Shown piece after piece: positions 34,314-49,324 of a stretch of DNA of 64,000 bases (position 1 is the first letter of the stretch; every line of letters begins with the position of its first letter). Origin of the DNA: Tomocerus qinae (Eukaryota; Arthropoda; Collembola; Entomobryomorpha; Tomoceridae). The stretch is from assembly GCA_020055645.1 (NCBI GenBank), contig CM034548.1:28880201-28944200 (forward strand). Reading direction: 5' to 3'. The translations under genes and the position numbers were made by a program. The notes under the pieces were generated by a model that was not told where the DNA came from, did not search any database, and saw nothing but the letters and a program-made list of their open reading frames with translations.

Positions 34314-36700
34314 TAGGCATGTTAATTTTTTTAAATCGTATCCTAGTTTAGGGATCTTAAAAGTTCAGTACAAATAATTATGATACCGTGTATCAATGGA
34401 GATTTAAAGTGAAAGATGTGAATTGGTGAAAAACTGACGAAAACCTTCAGTTTTGATCGTATTAATTCAATATAAATCACAATTAATTTTATTTAAATTA
34501 ATCCCATGTTTATGTGATAAACAATATTCGTTACTTCTCGGAAATGAATATTTCTATTATGTTTTCGAACAAGTTATTTTAAAATGAAATTTCGATAAAA
34601 CTTTGCATTGGGTTCCATTTTACAGTCAATTGTGATTAACAGTCAAGCATTATGATGTTACTAAAACCACAGTAATAAAATTACGTTAGCCATGATTAAC
34701 CTCTAACTTTTAACACTTTCTAGTAATCATTACTTTAAAGTTTTAAATTACGAAGGTACATTACTATACATTTTAATAGGACATAGACAATTCAATTGTG
34801 AGATATAAATGAAAATTATGACAATTAATGTAATAGTATTACATACAAGGGTGCGAATACTAAAATTGCGCCATGCATTCTTAATGTTAGCATGTAAATT
34901 ATATATCAGTAGCAATACGTAACGAGTATTTTGTTACAGCAAAGTAAATTTTAAGCTAAGAATAAATTAAAAATTTGGAATGACAAGAAGCTTTTAAACA
35001 ATATTCAATATTAAGTCCAAGAATTTGTTAAAAAACATTTTACGAAAGAAACAACAATAAAGAGATAGGGTTTACAAGTCTTTAACAAGCAGTCACACTG
35101 GGCAAGAACAGAAAAAATATTTGCGCATCGAATATAGCACTCAAAAACTCATACAGCATTCACCCAAAAAGCACAGTTTACGATTGGGACTCAAGGAAGG
35201 TCAATCGAATCACATTAGTACAAATAAAGCTACAAACTACCTTCGTAACGCAACGCATAATATATTTATGTATTATCCTTAATGAAATAATATGCACCTG
35301 CATGCATATCATTTGGTTACACATTTTCTCGTAGTATAGTAGGTAGCACATATTCGTCTAGCTAATTACTCCTATTCTATTTCATAATCAGACATGCCAC
35401 ATGACATGGCCCATTCCTAAGTAAATACAAAAATACTCATTTCTATTCGAAATTAATAATTTGTAACGCGAGCGCCTTCATAACTTGCATTCAATGTATA
35501 CGATTCGCGCTATACTTAACCCTCTTTTACAATTACAACAATTCATTGCATATTCGACGAAGTGGGTAGATAGGTAATCTAATTGTAAGTATATGTAAGT
35601 ATTTGAATACTTCATTCTTATCCTTTAAAATTAATATGATTTGGCATATAAATGTTAAATGCACTGATAATAGTCAAGTGCACTGTGTACTGACAAGTAA
35701 TTACTAAATGTAAGCCTGAAGATCTACACCGAAGGCTACCTGAGAATATTTTACCGGACATTGCACACATAATGTAAAATAGCTATTGACTCACAAATGC
35801 ATCACCACTAAATTCAACACGCAAAGTAACATACAAACTAGGTCATTGATTTTAGGCTACGGAATATATTAGTTAAACTCTGCAATTTTGCGATCTATTG
35901 TTAAATTTGTTGTAGACTTGTACGACTAAAGCTCCTGCGCTTGTCGTTATGCCCTAGCCTCCCGTCGGAACTTTAGATTACCACAAACAAGTTAAAACAA
36001 TTCACGATAACACAGCACACAATAATTACAGAGCACAATTTTAAAACTTTGAGTAAAACCTACCACAAAGCTCCGACAGGTAGGCAAAGCAAGATAAGCT
36101 TAGGGATAGCTATTATAAGTTTGGCAACCAGGAATCCTTTAAATTCAAAAAAATAGTTGTTATGGCTATGATGTAACCGGCAGTTAACCTATCCAGCTTC
36201 TAATAGAATTAAAACCTTTTGCACAAGAATCCTACTATTGTCCACGCAAGCTATAGCAATCAATCTAATACAATACATAGAATAATAATAGTAATAATAA
36301 TTCAAACACTATTATGCAGAAATTCAAACACAGTGAGATTGCACACGCAGATAAGATGCGAAAACAATTACGTTTAATTAATATATAGCAATCACTCGAT
36401 TTAGTTTAGAATTTTGTGGAACATTTACCTAATTGGACGCAATTAATGAATTACATTATGATTAATTACTTGTAATTACTCACTACTAATTCGTAGGATT
36501 AGTGCTTTTTGCAGAATAAATATTTCTACTACCATTAAGACATGACCAAAAGGAACTAGGTACTTCGAATTATAATAACAATTGTGTATGTGGGCTAGAA
36601 TTTTTGGTATGAACGAATATAAGAGGCATATTGAAGACAGTAGTATTCAGTGTTATCCGACAAGCTTAACGGATTCAAGGCAAGTGTACTTTAAATAAAC
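34314..36700. other. Between convergent genes; probably myotubularin 3' UTR in part
   Basis: The gene on the left reads rightward and the myotubularin gene reads leftward, so this 2.4-kb stretch lies between two 3' ends. It is AT-rich with no frame or repeat of note. TTTATT (AATAAA on the minus strand) occurs near 34489, but I cannot fix the true poly(A) site. Confidence 0.45.
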
Positions 36701-39700
36701 TTAGTCGTCGTGTCCATTGGACACGTTAGTTGAGTCGATAGCATCTGCACTTGCACTCTTTTGTTTAGTCTTAGTCGCGCTTGCATTGCCGAATCCGTTG
36801 CACTCGCTGTGTCCGTTCATCATGGCCATTTCACTTGGCGTGAAACGACTAACCATCACTGCAGAGCTCGAACGCGTAGCACAGAGAGAGATAGAACTCG
36901 ACTCAGAGCCCGAATATGATTGTAAAGATGATGTGTAGTGGAGATTATGGCCATTGGTTGGAATGGCTGAGGATGAGGCACTTCCTCCGGCAACTGCAGC
37001 GTACGAAGACACCATGGCTGTGTTTACTAAGGAGGGCTGCGACGTTGAAGAATTATGGCGATGGTAACAGCTCATGCATACTCGCACCGGGGTGTAGATG
37101 TTCTCACTGGGAATTGTCATCGTACGCTCCGAGCAATCCGCGCAAAAGATTTTCCCACAAGAACTGAAGCACAAACAATTGATTAGTTCCATGAATATCA
37201 ATAATGGATATTTAGCAGAGACTAAAAATCTCACCGGCAGTGATGCTTTCGTCTTCCTAGCCAAAATTTGCCATCACAGCCCATGCATCGAGTCACAGCG
37301 AAGTCGGGTAACCATAACGGAGGTCTTGTATCTTTCTCCTCAACCGCTTCCCAAGAAAATTCTGAGGAATGCGAATGTTGTGACTCACGACCAACGGAAT
37401 GGTGCTCTCCACTGCAAACGGAGTCAGCTAATGACACCTGAAAACAAACACGTCATCAGTTTCCCAAACTATTCCTACTTAATTTAGATAATAAAACATT
37501 GGAATCGTAGAAATCGCCACTGAAAGTCTATAATATTGCTAAAACTTACAGTGTCATCAGCTCGATCAATATTGGTGTGTGAACATTTGTGACCCACTTG
37601 CTTCATCAGTGCATCACGAGTTACTTGTAACTCTGATCTCAAACTATCGACTTGGTTCTAGAAAAAAATGCTGTTTGAATAACATCATCCAATGGCAAAT
37701 TAGAAAAAAATAATGAGAGGGTGTGCAATTTTACCCGGTAATTGGAGACAATTGTGTTCACTCGAGTCTGAATCTCATCATGTAGTGTGGTTAAACCATC
37801 CACATCAAAATTTGAACGCGAAAGAGTACTGCCAGTGTTGCTACTGGCACTACTACTGCTGCTGCTGCTTACAGCCGTTTCCATGGCGTGTCGGCCTCTT
37901 GACGCAGTCAAAATGTTCCCCTCGTCTCCAACAGGAGTGGTTGGGATGCCAGTCGAAGGAGTTCGTGAGTGCATTGGTGTATTGTAGTTGGAGTATTTAT
38001 TTCCCTGCCAAGAAAGTCCATTCCCACTGCACACAGTTGACGATGAGTTTCCCATCACATTCATCGGCACGCTGCCCGACAAGTCGGGTAGAGTACCCAA
38101 TAACTTCTTACTCGTCTCGCACACTTCACACAGAGCGCAAGAAGGATCAAGGCCGAGTCCGTTTGGTAACGTGGGTAACACACCCCCCGCGTGGTCACTG
38201 TGCATCAGAAAGTCTTCGTTCGTGTGAATATGGTATTTTTCAGTTGCGTTATGACTATTGCTTTCTTCACCTTTATATAAGCGTTCACCTTCCCCTAACA
38301 CGGACAACTCCCGACACGCCATGTTTAATTCCGACATCATTACTTCACTCATACTCGGAGAGGCGCTGTAGCTATTCCCGCCTTCTCCAAAGCCATTCGC
38401 AGAATAGGGTTCAGTTATACATGTGGTTTTGGAGTTGTCAGTTTTCTTCAAGTCTACGGCATCAGTCTTGTTAATACATGCTGGTTTATTTATAAAATCT
38501 GGCAATATCCCAGTCTCAGCCACTAAGGTGTCAGTGGAACTCTCAATCGACTTCAGGTCAGTTTTAAATCGGTTAATGACTGTTGATTCCGATCTGCCTT
38601 CAGAGTTGGGTTCTCCGTCTTCGTTCTCTGAGTCGTCGCCTGCGTCAAATCTGGGATTCACGTGCGAAATAAAGGAAATACTTGTGTCACTGGGGTCAGG
38701 GGTGGCAGGAAGACTCACATCTTCGGCAGCTTTGGCAAGCATCCGCTCAGCGTTCCCACAACTCACATCGCACTCACAATTTGGCGACGCGCACACTCTG
38801 CATCCAAAATACCAATTGTCAATACAACTGCTTATCGTTAACATTAACATTTTTCCAAGTCATTAGCATTTTCTTAGAAATTGGAAAAATTTGCAAACCT
38901 GTCTTTCAAACTCGGATCACTTTGCCGCCGCTGCAATCCCTCGGTGTGAGGAGTGTGCAAGTTTTCGTAAGACCGAGTTTTTGTCTTTAATTGACCGCAA
39001 GTTATTAATCTCTCCGAGTTTTCTCCGTCCGCGGCCACAGAAGGAGCAGGTGAACTCTCTTGGCTTATGTTGACCACCTCCGTAGGGACTAGCACTGGAT
39101 TTTCATAACCCAAATACACGTGGCCCCAAAGCACCAAATCCCTCACCTCACTAGAAGGCCATAACACCTACGACAATGGAAAAAGTATTTAGTACATAGA
39201 AATTGATAAAAATGCCCAACAGCGGAGATCAAAAACGTTAATAAATTTCATAAAAATTAAGGCTTCTAAGAATATTTCCTACGTACCTTATCACAACTGA
39301 CGTACAAGTTATTTCTGAATTTGTAGATGTTTGCCGGCGAACGAAGAAATCTCCAAACTGAATGCGATTTTTGCGAAATTCCAATTTTTTCTCTTTCTCT
39401 AGCAGTATTACAAAGGAATGTACCAAATAGATTTGAATAAGTATGCTGAGCAAGTTTAAGCTGGAACAATAAAAAATTAAGGTTGTTAAATTTTACTTCC
39501 ACACATCATCACTTAATATGTTTGTTATACTTAACAACAGAAACTTACTAGGAAAGATGTATTGAATTCAAATGACGATGGGAATTGCCGCAAAAGTTGA
39601 TGCAAACAGTCAAGCCACTGGAGAAAAACCGGGCATCTTTCATTAGCATCGTCAGACGCCATCGCTTGTCCACATCGATCGCCAAATTTATGACCGAAAT

Positions 39701-42700
39701 CCAACCATTCTCTTTCTACTAGGATTTGGAATCCCTGTTATCACAAAAACACGGATTGTCAGTTAAGTCCTTATAATCACTTATCGTTTTCGCTTACAAT
39801 AAGTAAATGTGATGCCTTTAAAGACATAACAAAACAAGATCTGCATTCTATTTCGCAATTTAATTTGATGACACTGTTTGCACGAACCATTACTTTTTAG
39901 GTAGCTTTTCTTTACGCAAAACCCACACCTGCTTTTTATCGTAAAACATAATAGCTAATAAAACTAGAAGAAACACTACATAATCTATCCACTTGCTGTA
40001 TGGAAAGGTTGATTCCCATCTATAAATCCACAAATGCCCTTTCAGTTAACTTAGTACTGTTCTACTGCCCTTTTCACAGATTTACTCATCACAGCAGCTT
40101 AAAAACTATTATGATCAGTCTCTTTACTATATTCTATATTTCATATTTTTTTATAAATGGAAGCATATCCAGCATATTCCTTGACAATTGACATAAAGAA
40201 CTATCGTTATCATAGTTACTGCAAGATGTTCTGACATTTAGGCACAAATAGGCACTCATGACTGTTTTCGTCAGCATACATAAACAGCTCTACAGGCAAT
40301 GGCCCGAGTAGCGATATTATTTATCTTATTAAATTTTTTTAAACGATTCAGATATTTTATTTTATTTAAAGTAAATTGTCTGCAGTTATGCAATTGTAGA
40401 AACTAATGAATTCGCAAAGGATGTCCAGAAGAACTTAAAATCACCACCAGTATACAAATTATTATTAAATGTTGTACCTACTGTGAATGCATATACATGT
40501 ATCTATTATATTGTAACCACAATCTGAAATGAACCAATAAAACCTAAATATTTACCCATCTATGTATGTCTCGCAGGGAGACCCTAAAAGCAAAATGTAC
40601 ATGCCCACTTCCTCTAAACCATCTTACTTCTTACATAGGACAATAAACTCAACTGTCTGGTTTAATACTAACATATTTCAAAACCAAACCAAAATGTTGA
40701 AATATTTCGTGATCTTTAGATATTCAATCCAAGTACTACTGGTAGCCTATTTGAATCATAAACCAGTAATATCGGCTTTCATCTGGTAAAATTATACATT
40801 ACTTAGTGTGTGGCAATTAGCTATCTATAGTTTTAGGAGGAAGTGTTCAACAGGAAATTAATGCTTTTTACATTTCTGCTTAATTTGTAATAAATTAACT
40901 GTTTTCTTCCGACGAATGAGGGAGTTGAATACCTATAAGTACGTTATCTGCTTAATGTAAGATTAAAGATATGAAAATATGTAAAATCGTAGCAAAAATG
41001 AGGACAGTCATGTCGTACTAATCGAACTATTTCCTTGCAAATGTTTATCGCAGTTAAAAGATGATCAAGGGAAATAGCAATTTTTAATTTCAGCTATCTA
41101 CATAATACAGATATATTTGTGGTAAACGAACGGGTCAAAAATATGCACTAGGAAAGGGAAAGCTACGGAGAAGTAATAATGGCAGGCATAGACTAAGAAA
41201 TAAAAAAATTCTCCATGGTCGAGACATTTAATATACTACAAGGCGTGCAAGATATAGGTACAGCTACAAAAATCCTGTATGCTGATAAGAGTGTATTTAC
41301 AGGTCAAAAGGCAAAATCCAAAGTCCCTCACTAGTGAGCATAAATAATTAATGAAAAGAAAACAACTTAGTACATACTAAGTATAGCATCAAGACATTTC
41401 CAGAGGATAAACTGCAACCACAAATATTACAATCATTACAAGGGTAGCTTGGAAATGGAAGAAAATGTTATAATTCTAATTGCAACACCCATTTTGTAAT
41501 GTATGAATAATGTATTCATGTAAATGATTATGATTTTATGATGACTCCCTATTGTAAGGTGCACTGTTTTCTCTTATTCTCTCCCAAAGTGGCATTACTA
41601 TAATTAAACAACAATAGTATACAGTCAACTTAAAAATTAACAGACTGCATATTATGGTATTATTGTTAGTTTAACAAACGTCATCCAAAAAAAAGTGGGC
41701 CACAGACTTTTAAAAGTTTAACTTTAAAAGGAAATATTTATCAGAGAAGATATCTAATTCTTTTCTTTATGGAAAATTTCCTTTCAAGATGATACATATC
41801 AAGGATGCCGCCATTTCTGAATATAAATTCAGACATTCAGATAAAAATTACATTTATTTCAGGAGTCGACCAAGAGAAAACTAAACACCGATGTTTTTAA
41901 TATGATTATCGAGCCGAATATCAAAACTTAATCTATTCATATGACGTATGCAATATTTATATTCCTAGTAGATCTACAATCACGATGCCTTCTCAACTTC
42001 AACCCAGGGTCACAGCACAGTACAATGTCTAATAAATTTTCTACTTAACATTATAAATATGGCATATCGATGCATCTTTGACAACTATCATTGAAAATAT
42101 CAATACTGAAACAAACTGAAGGAAACACAATAAGCCTATTTAAATAAGGTACCTTGGGTGTACAAATTGCAGTCATGTCATGATTGACGCACATATTTGA
42201 TTTAAGTAAAACCTACCTCAATGCTTCGGTAGTATGGGTCCAATAAAATTTCAGCAAGAGACACCATTTGAGGAGTGCGATCCCAGCCATCTGAACAGTG
42301 AACCATGACAGGCCGTCCTTCATTTTCTACAGCACTCACGATCATCAACGCTGCTTTCATAAGACCAGACATATGTTGAAGCCACTTACATCCTTCGAGT
42401 TGACTATACCAGCTAAAATTTAAAAGAATCATTTATTAAATCATTTGCACTTACGTGTTAATAGCCGCTTTAGATATGTAAATGTGCAACAATTGAATAA
42501 TAACCTGTTATCACATTTTAAGTAACAATAAATTTTTAATAATTCTAGCTGTCACTAAATTCTTTCATAAAAATAAGTAGCGATTACAAAAAAATTTCCA
42601 CAAGTTCCAGTAATTTTATCAACCTTTCAAATGAATTAAAAACATCTCACATTGGACTAAGCGTTGAAATAGACAGTTTATCCTAGATCGCCGCTACACA

Positions 42701-45700
42701 AAACACCCTATTACTCTATCATGATTGTGTTATATCTAGTTGTCTAGACATTTACTCAAAATAAATTACAATATGGCATGGCTGTATTTTAAATAAATAG
42801 TACATGTCCCTTTTTGAATTATACATGATATATAGACGAATAATAAAGGATTTTTTTCAATATTCCCCCCTCTTCAATTATTATTCATCATTGCAAAATA
42901 ATAGTTGGTGTCGGACAGCAAAAAAAATTACAAAATTACAACATGATTGTTGCGATTTGTGACTGAAGTGGGTAATTGGAGAAATGCAAATTGAATTCCC
43001 AGAATTAAGCGATTATTCATGAACCGGCATGATATTTAAAAACATTTCTTGTGCCTGGCATAATAAAATAGTACTTGTTTTTAAACATGCATGTTTTTAT
43101 GTTTGCGTATTGTACAGTTAAATCCTCCATTTAGCGTAGTAAACAACACCAGCTTACTACATGCTGCATTAAATCTTGTTTAGTAGATCTTATTGGCTTT
43201 CCAGACTGTTTGATCATTTTATTTTATAAGTAAACAATACGCAATACAATTAGGATGTTTCTAATTAACAATCCTGCACTAAACACCCCCCTCAATATCA
43301 TGCCTCTACAACTAATTAAAGTAATTAGTAGCTGCATTGTATTAAGCCATGTCATGTTGACATTAAATTGCTACATTTCCATTCATTATTATTGCCTTCT
43401 GTAAAAAGGAAAAAAGAATTACTTAGCAATTAGTCATGGATAAACACACGCCAACTAGTAGATGGAATTAAAGTCCTACATTTTAGAAAACATCGTCTAT
43501 TTATAACCTCGAAAAACTAAGGTACCAACTGCTTCTGTTTTTGTAAGGAGTTGCAAATAATAAATTAGATCTCAACACATTTAAATATGTCTATTGGTTG
43601 GAATGATTATTGAATACAACCTTTTCATTCGAATTAGATCTGCGAGCCGGTATGTACTATTTTGGTAAGTAAGAGGATCTTCATTAAGGAAAACTCCATG
43701 TCCTCATAAATGTAAAACATGTTTCTGTTACTAAGCAGGTTTGATACCGACTAGATGGATTAATGCAATATATAAAATGAAGGCTTAACACTAGACAAAA
43801 CAGAGTACTGGCAACATTTAATATATAATTAATAGATGGGCGGTGTGAGAGTGAGTGGGTATCTGACTAAACTGACCCGGTTAGCATCGCCCATCGAATT
43901 ACTACTACTAGACCAGTTTGAAATACTCTGCAGCAGTCTTGTATAACGTTAAATGCTGATATTTCGTGCAGTTTACCTACTTAACAACACAGACTCTAGT
44001 TAACAGACAAACGGCTCCAAAACAGAAAATATGGCAATCGATATGGATTCAATTTCAACTTGCAAAACTGTGTCACAGTACACATATTCCAACGATTATG
44101 TAAAAACATGTCTAATAATTCTTTAATAGTTCAGTGGAGCAAGTAAGTTACCGTATATGCTATTAATATTTACTAAGCATGCGGCATCCACCAATAAGTG
44201 AAATGCTTTATAGAGCATGAATCGAGACATGAGTTAGTATAGAGTGCACGCTTGTCCACAGTTTGCAAAGCACCCACTGTTAGCTGCTGAATTGATGTGG
44301 CATTGAAAAACTACAAAAAAAATTATGATGTTTACTATCAACAAGAACTGCATAGAAGTCAGTAGTAGTAGTAGTGGTAGTAGTAGTAGTCGTACACATC
44401 ACGTTTGCAATATATAACCTTAGAGTACACACCAATAATTTATAGATGATGGAAACACAACTAAAGTAGTGTAAAGAGAACCGTACATGCCTCTTTTCTG
44501 TTTGTATCCTTCTTTCTGTATACATACAATACAAATACTACAACAAGGCCTTCTTCAAAACACAGAGCTGCACTCGACACAACACAATTGCAATGCACAG
44601 CCACCACCTACTTAATTGTATTACAAATTCCAAGCATGTCAGAATTCATAGTCATAGTTATGCTTATGATATTGATTGTAAAGTGAAATGGAAAAGCTGG
44701 CGAGTTCCATCTTCAAACTTCACTTCTGCAATGCTATGTTATGCATTCATTGTGATGATAGTTATGATGATGAATATGATTACGACAGGATAAAAAGCCG
44801 CATTATAATTAACACAACTAACAACATGAGAGCCGGTATATTTCTCACGACTAACGTATATTTTTGAGTTCCTACTCGTACTATACCGTTTAATAATTTT
44901 TCTTTGTCGATTAAAAATTGCATATTATCAAGGTAGGAAGTATGAATGCGAAAAAACAATGCGCTCAACTCTTCTGCCATAATATACTTTGCTATCCATG
45001 GAAAAGATTTCTGATGGAAGACTATTGCCAAACAAAACCTTTTCCTATTTATCATGAAATTACTCTAGTGTTTATTAGCAAAAAGCATGTTGCTTTGGGT
45101 AAATAGACAAGAAGTGACTACGACTGCTCATATCATGCTAAATGTATGTCTTAAATTCCCATTATTGTTAGTCACTTAATAATATACAACACACTACAAT
45201 GCACGTGAAAGTAAATATAATTGAAGACTGGTAATAACCACTCTCTTCCTTTGAAAAGAAAAGCTGCCACTCCAGTTATGGTCTAAGATTCCTCCAATAT
45301 ACTATATACTTATATATTGCACACTCTCGATTGCTAAATAAATTAAAATATAAGTGCCTATCTATATTGGTTCTATCCTACTGTGAAAATCAACTGACAG
45401 GGAATTTAATCATTTTAAGTTACTGTATCTAGTCATTGAAAACAATTTTTTCATCGCCGACTGAAAAATAGAATTTCTCAACCAAACCGATGAATCGTAG
45501 ACAAGACATCACAATCCGTGATGTACAAACCAAATTCACCAAAGTGATAGAAGTCAACAGAGAACAGAAGAGTGGAATATTTTGGTTGTGAAATAGTGAC
45601 TTATGATGTAAACCCCCTACCAGACTTTATAAGATAGCTATTTCAATAAAACTATAACTTATCGCAACCATTGAGTGTACTACAATAATAATCATCTAAC

Positions 45701-48553
45701 AGTTATAGAGTAAAACATTGGTAGATATTAATACTTACTTGGGTTGATCAGCCGGCATCGCACATAGCTGACGCATATTAATAAAGCTTTTCCTTATGGA
45801 ATGAATATTAGCCAAATTCATGAACTGAATTTCACAGTTGGCGTAGTATTCTAGGCATTCACACCCACCTCCTCGTGCTCTATTTGCCACGGCGGTAGTG
45901 TATGATCTGGCATCCAAAATCAACAATTTCTGAAATTTTTAAAAAGTGCACATAATTAATTCATAATATTTCGTTCATTAATCAGATAATAGATATATTC
46001 CTGCTTAACTATTATTAGCACAATAATTAACTGAACAGCGCATTTAAGGGATCGATATCAAAGCAATGGCATATTGCCTGTACAATGAAATGGAAAATAA
46101 GAATACTATAAAGGTGAATAAATGAAGGCTGGCATGATAAGCTTGTCATCAAAACATAGTTGATAGAAAGCAAATAAATTACTTACTTCATCACATACAA
46201 AAAACACAATCAGCAAAAATAAGACCAATGCCACAATATTTCGTAATTTAAAAAAACTTTTATATCTAAGATTGACGCTAAAATATTAATACAGGGAGGT
46301 CTCATATAATGTAGTTTCATGTAAAATTCTTGAGATAATATTATGAATGGTGGAAACGTGATTAGGTTATCTTTTAAAACTTTGACTGAAACTGAACTGA
46401 ATTATTAAAGATGAACAATTTCTAATTATAACATTCATACATTTTCAATGTAGCGCATCATATATCTTGCAAAGATAAAAACAGTAAACATTCCGCCTTA
46501 TCTGTATTGCTGTCTATAATAAATAAATATACGTTCTACTACTTACTAGTCAATTGTGCTGTGTACCATTTTAGTGTAGTACTAATGCACTCTGTCATAC
46601 GGAATAGCAGGACCATTTTCATTTCATATTAAATCTAATTTCACATGTAAATGCTTGAATTCAATTAACAGAGGCCATCTGTATTGCACAATTATTCTCT
46701 AAAGCCTCAACAATGCATTTGCCAATTTGCCAGGCGTACCAGGGAAGTCAGCTCCCATTAATAGATATTAGAGTACATGTGGCGAAAGCTGACTAAAAGG
46801 ATTTAAAGTACCATGCACCGTCATCATAACCAATAAATTTTGACGACTCTTATGTATGCTATTGTTCTAATGGCTAAAAAGCTGGCACTGTAACTCAAAT
46901 TGAGCCAAGGAATTACAGCCCTCTATTTTAATGACATGAAATCTTATTACCAAGCACTATGTCGTGCATTGTTAGCATAAAAGCTTCTATTAATCTATAT
47001 CAATTGATTTAACATAAGAATTAAAGCTTTAAAATTTTGCCAGACGACAGTAATCGAATATACAAAACGCATTTGCTACATTGCCAAGATAATTAATGAG
47101 ATTTGCCAAGGAATGTTATAGTTGTTCGTCAATTAATTGTTACCTTGGTGATAGGTGCTTCTGGAACTAGTTCCATCGACAATGAACTGGGTGTTTCCTG
47201 AATTGTAATTATTCCAGAAGAGTTTTCATCCAATCTTGTAGACGAATTTTGTTGAGAATCTAAACCTGATGGTGGACACCGATTGTCAGCACAAGCATGT
47301 ACTATATATTGAACAAGCTCTTCGTCAGCACTCGAACGCCATCCAAACCAGCCCACCTCCGGCTGACTACATCGGCTTATCACAGCTCCATTACGACGAT
47401 GTCTACAATAATTTACAAAAAATGTTAGAGCTACAAGCATTTTAATTTATGCACATATGATCTTGGAATTACCACTATTTTTGTACGGGTCTGCATTTCT
47501 GTTTTTGCAAAACTATTCAGGATATAAAATTGCAAACAATGCTATAACCAAGTGTCATTCCACTTTGAAGGATAGTACCATCAAATATACTGCTTTAATT
47601 GACCGCAAATAAATTTATTTTAGATAACAATTTAAACTCTAACTCAAGACAGTGTATTTCCCTCACCGGACAAAATTTTATCTATTTATCCATGGAAAAT
47701 ATATTAGCATGCTAACTATGCACATAAGATTATTTAAATAATGAACGATGAACCATTACCTCCACACGACTGCTGGAATTCGTTTAGCACTGCGAAAATT
47801 TGCAACCTCCTCCAACTTCTTTTTATCCATCATACATGGGACGATAATGTGCTGAGGGTAAGACCCACACAACTCATAATTTATATTTTCTTCTGAAATA
47901 CGCCAAGGACCTTTTAAGTTAAACTCCATCCGCTTGATTTCGGCGTCAAATCGCTCTTTGGCGGTAGGAAACACCGGAGAATCCCCTCCAAATGGCGCTG
48001 CAAGATCTGGATCTTGTATGGATTTTTCGTAAAATGTAAAGGCGAATGTCTCAGTTATGTCCGAAGGAATTGAAATGGCTCGCTGAAGTTTCTTGAGAAC
48101 TGACGTAGCAACATCATTGCTTGAAAAAGTGCATCTGATGTACCGAGCATCTTTGCAATGAATATGCACGAAGAATATATCACGACATTCAACTTGTTCA
48201 ATCAGACCCAACGGTAAATTATAGACAGTAGTCTTTCCTCTAACATACATTCTGTAATTTGACAGAATGAGCCATCCATCAGTAGTTTCACGACGGTAAG
48301 TTTCCTCTTCTCCAGGAAGTCGAGCAAATGGATTTGCTCCCGGGTCATCATCTGCAATAACCGACGATCCAGTACCATTTATGTTAGAACTACATGTACT
48401 TAAATTATTTGTGCCGTTAACAGTTGAACCAATAATCATTGCCTTTGCTGCACTGTTACTACCTCGAGTTGTGTTTTCAAACGGTTCCGAACTATTTTTT
48501 GACGTCACTGAGGATAGATTGTCAGGAGCACTCGGTTCTTCACTGTTAGTCAT
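36701..48553 (-). CDS. MTMR3/4: FYVE-domain myotubularin phosphatase, MTMR3/MTMR4 type (1301 aa, eleven exons)
   Basis: Myotubularins of this class remove the 3-phosphate from PtdIns3P and PtdIns(3,5)P2 on endosomal membranes. Exons (high to low): 48553-47760, 47402-47144, 45929-45739, 42412-42217, 39734-39549, 39460-39287, 39167-38899, 38797-37735, 37657-37550, 37437-37235, 37163-36701. All join in frame, giving 1301 residues (human MTMR3/4 are near 1200). Domains: low-complexity start; PH-GRAM (about 75-175, with NPFARLPGEE); phosphatase (about 250-640) with ARSYTTAVANRARGGG, NIHSIR and the active-site loop HCSDGWDRT (catalytic Cys454, Arg460); a 355-residue Ser/Thr-rich linker encoded by one 1063-bp exon; a short coiled coil (1045-1065); and a C-terminal FYVE finger (1122-1182) with WLPD, RRKHHCR and RVC. 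Active-site and FYVE ligands are intact, so an active enzyme is expected. The FYVE is followed by a Ser-rich tail. The MTMR3/MTMR4 split is a vertebrate one, so this is likely co-orthologous to both. Confidence 0.95.
39735..42216 (-). other. Myotubularin intron 4 (2.5 kb) with a Helitron A fragment
   Basis: Between 40541 and about 40640 it carries segments like family A Helitrons (CTATGTATGTCTCGCAGGGAGACC and AAGCAAAATGTACATGCCC in part). Neither terminus is clear. Nothing else is recognised. Confidence 0.45.
42413..45738 (-). other. Myotubularin intron 3 (3.3 kb)
   Basis: The largest intron lies between the exons encoding ADQP and NWYSQLE. It contains a TAG trinucleotide microsatellite at 44357-44393. 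No nested gene is seen. Confidence 0.8.
44357..44393. repeat. (TAG)n microsatellite
   Basis: About eleven TAG-type units with one interruption (TGG), inside an intron of the myotubularin gene. Confidence 0.85.
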
Positions 48554-49324
48554 TTTAGGAAAAAATTAATTCACCACTGAAGTTAAAACAATTAAATCCA
48601 AAACGGCGCGCGCGATTAATAATCCTAATAGATCCCAATAAAAATATCGTAGAGAGCACTGGTGCCTAACGAAAGAATTTTGAATAGAGCACAATTCGAA
48701 TTGGTTCCCGATTAAAAACAACAGAGTATATCACATAAATAAAGATCCCCTCTGCCACTTACACTCAAAAGTCGAACTATTACCCAACAAGATAGAAAGA
48801 GAGATAGAAGAGAAGATAATATTATTTTTACAAGGTGATACGCTTTTCTCTCCCTAATCACTTCATTGGCGCAGTATTACTTTCTATACTTTGAAAATGG
48901 TATCGTTGTTTTCAGATAAAGTAGCAATAAACTTAAGATTTTGAATTTTTGCCGCGACATAATTTCTGTTTACCCTCTCCAGAAGAAGGGAAATTTATAA
49001 CCCCAAATTGTAAACATAGTTGTAGAACTGTAAACACAAAACAAACAAAATATTCATAATTATTTGCCCATACATTAACGCAAATAAAATTATTGTAAAC
49101 ATAATGCATAATATACAAATATAGCCCATGCATACATAAATACCACACACACACAGGGTCATGATTTGCCCAATCCTCCTTAAATATTCGCTAGTACAAC
49201 TAAATCAGCCATATGTAATCATTGCAAAAGATAAAATGTCACACACACTAACATAAATCTATACTTAATCTAACATTGGCGAGGTTAATATGCATAGGTA
49301 CAGTAAGTAATAAAATATTATTCA
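48554..49324. promoter_or_regulatory. Upstream region of the myotubularin gene
   Basis: A short GC-rich spot, GGCGCGCGCG, lies at about 48604-48613, some 50 bases before the ATG. No TATA box or initiator is convincing, so the promoter position is inferred only from the gene start. Confidence 0.3.

Noticed and set aside
37713-38866. Plus-strand frames of up to 253 codons over the long myotubularin exon
   Set aside because: They are antisense shadows of the confirmed minus-strand coding exon.
43836-43896. A tRNA-like hairpin (GATGGGCG..CGCCCATC)
   Set aside because: The outer 8 bp pair, but there is no T arm or anticodon arm, and pairing beyond 12 bp is weak.
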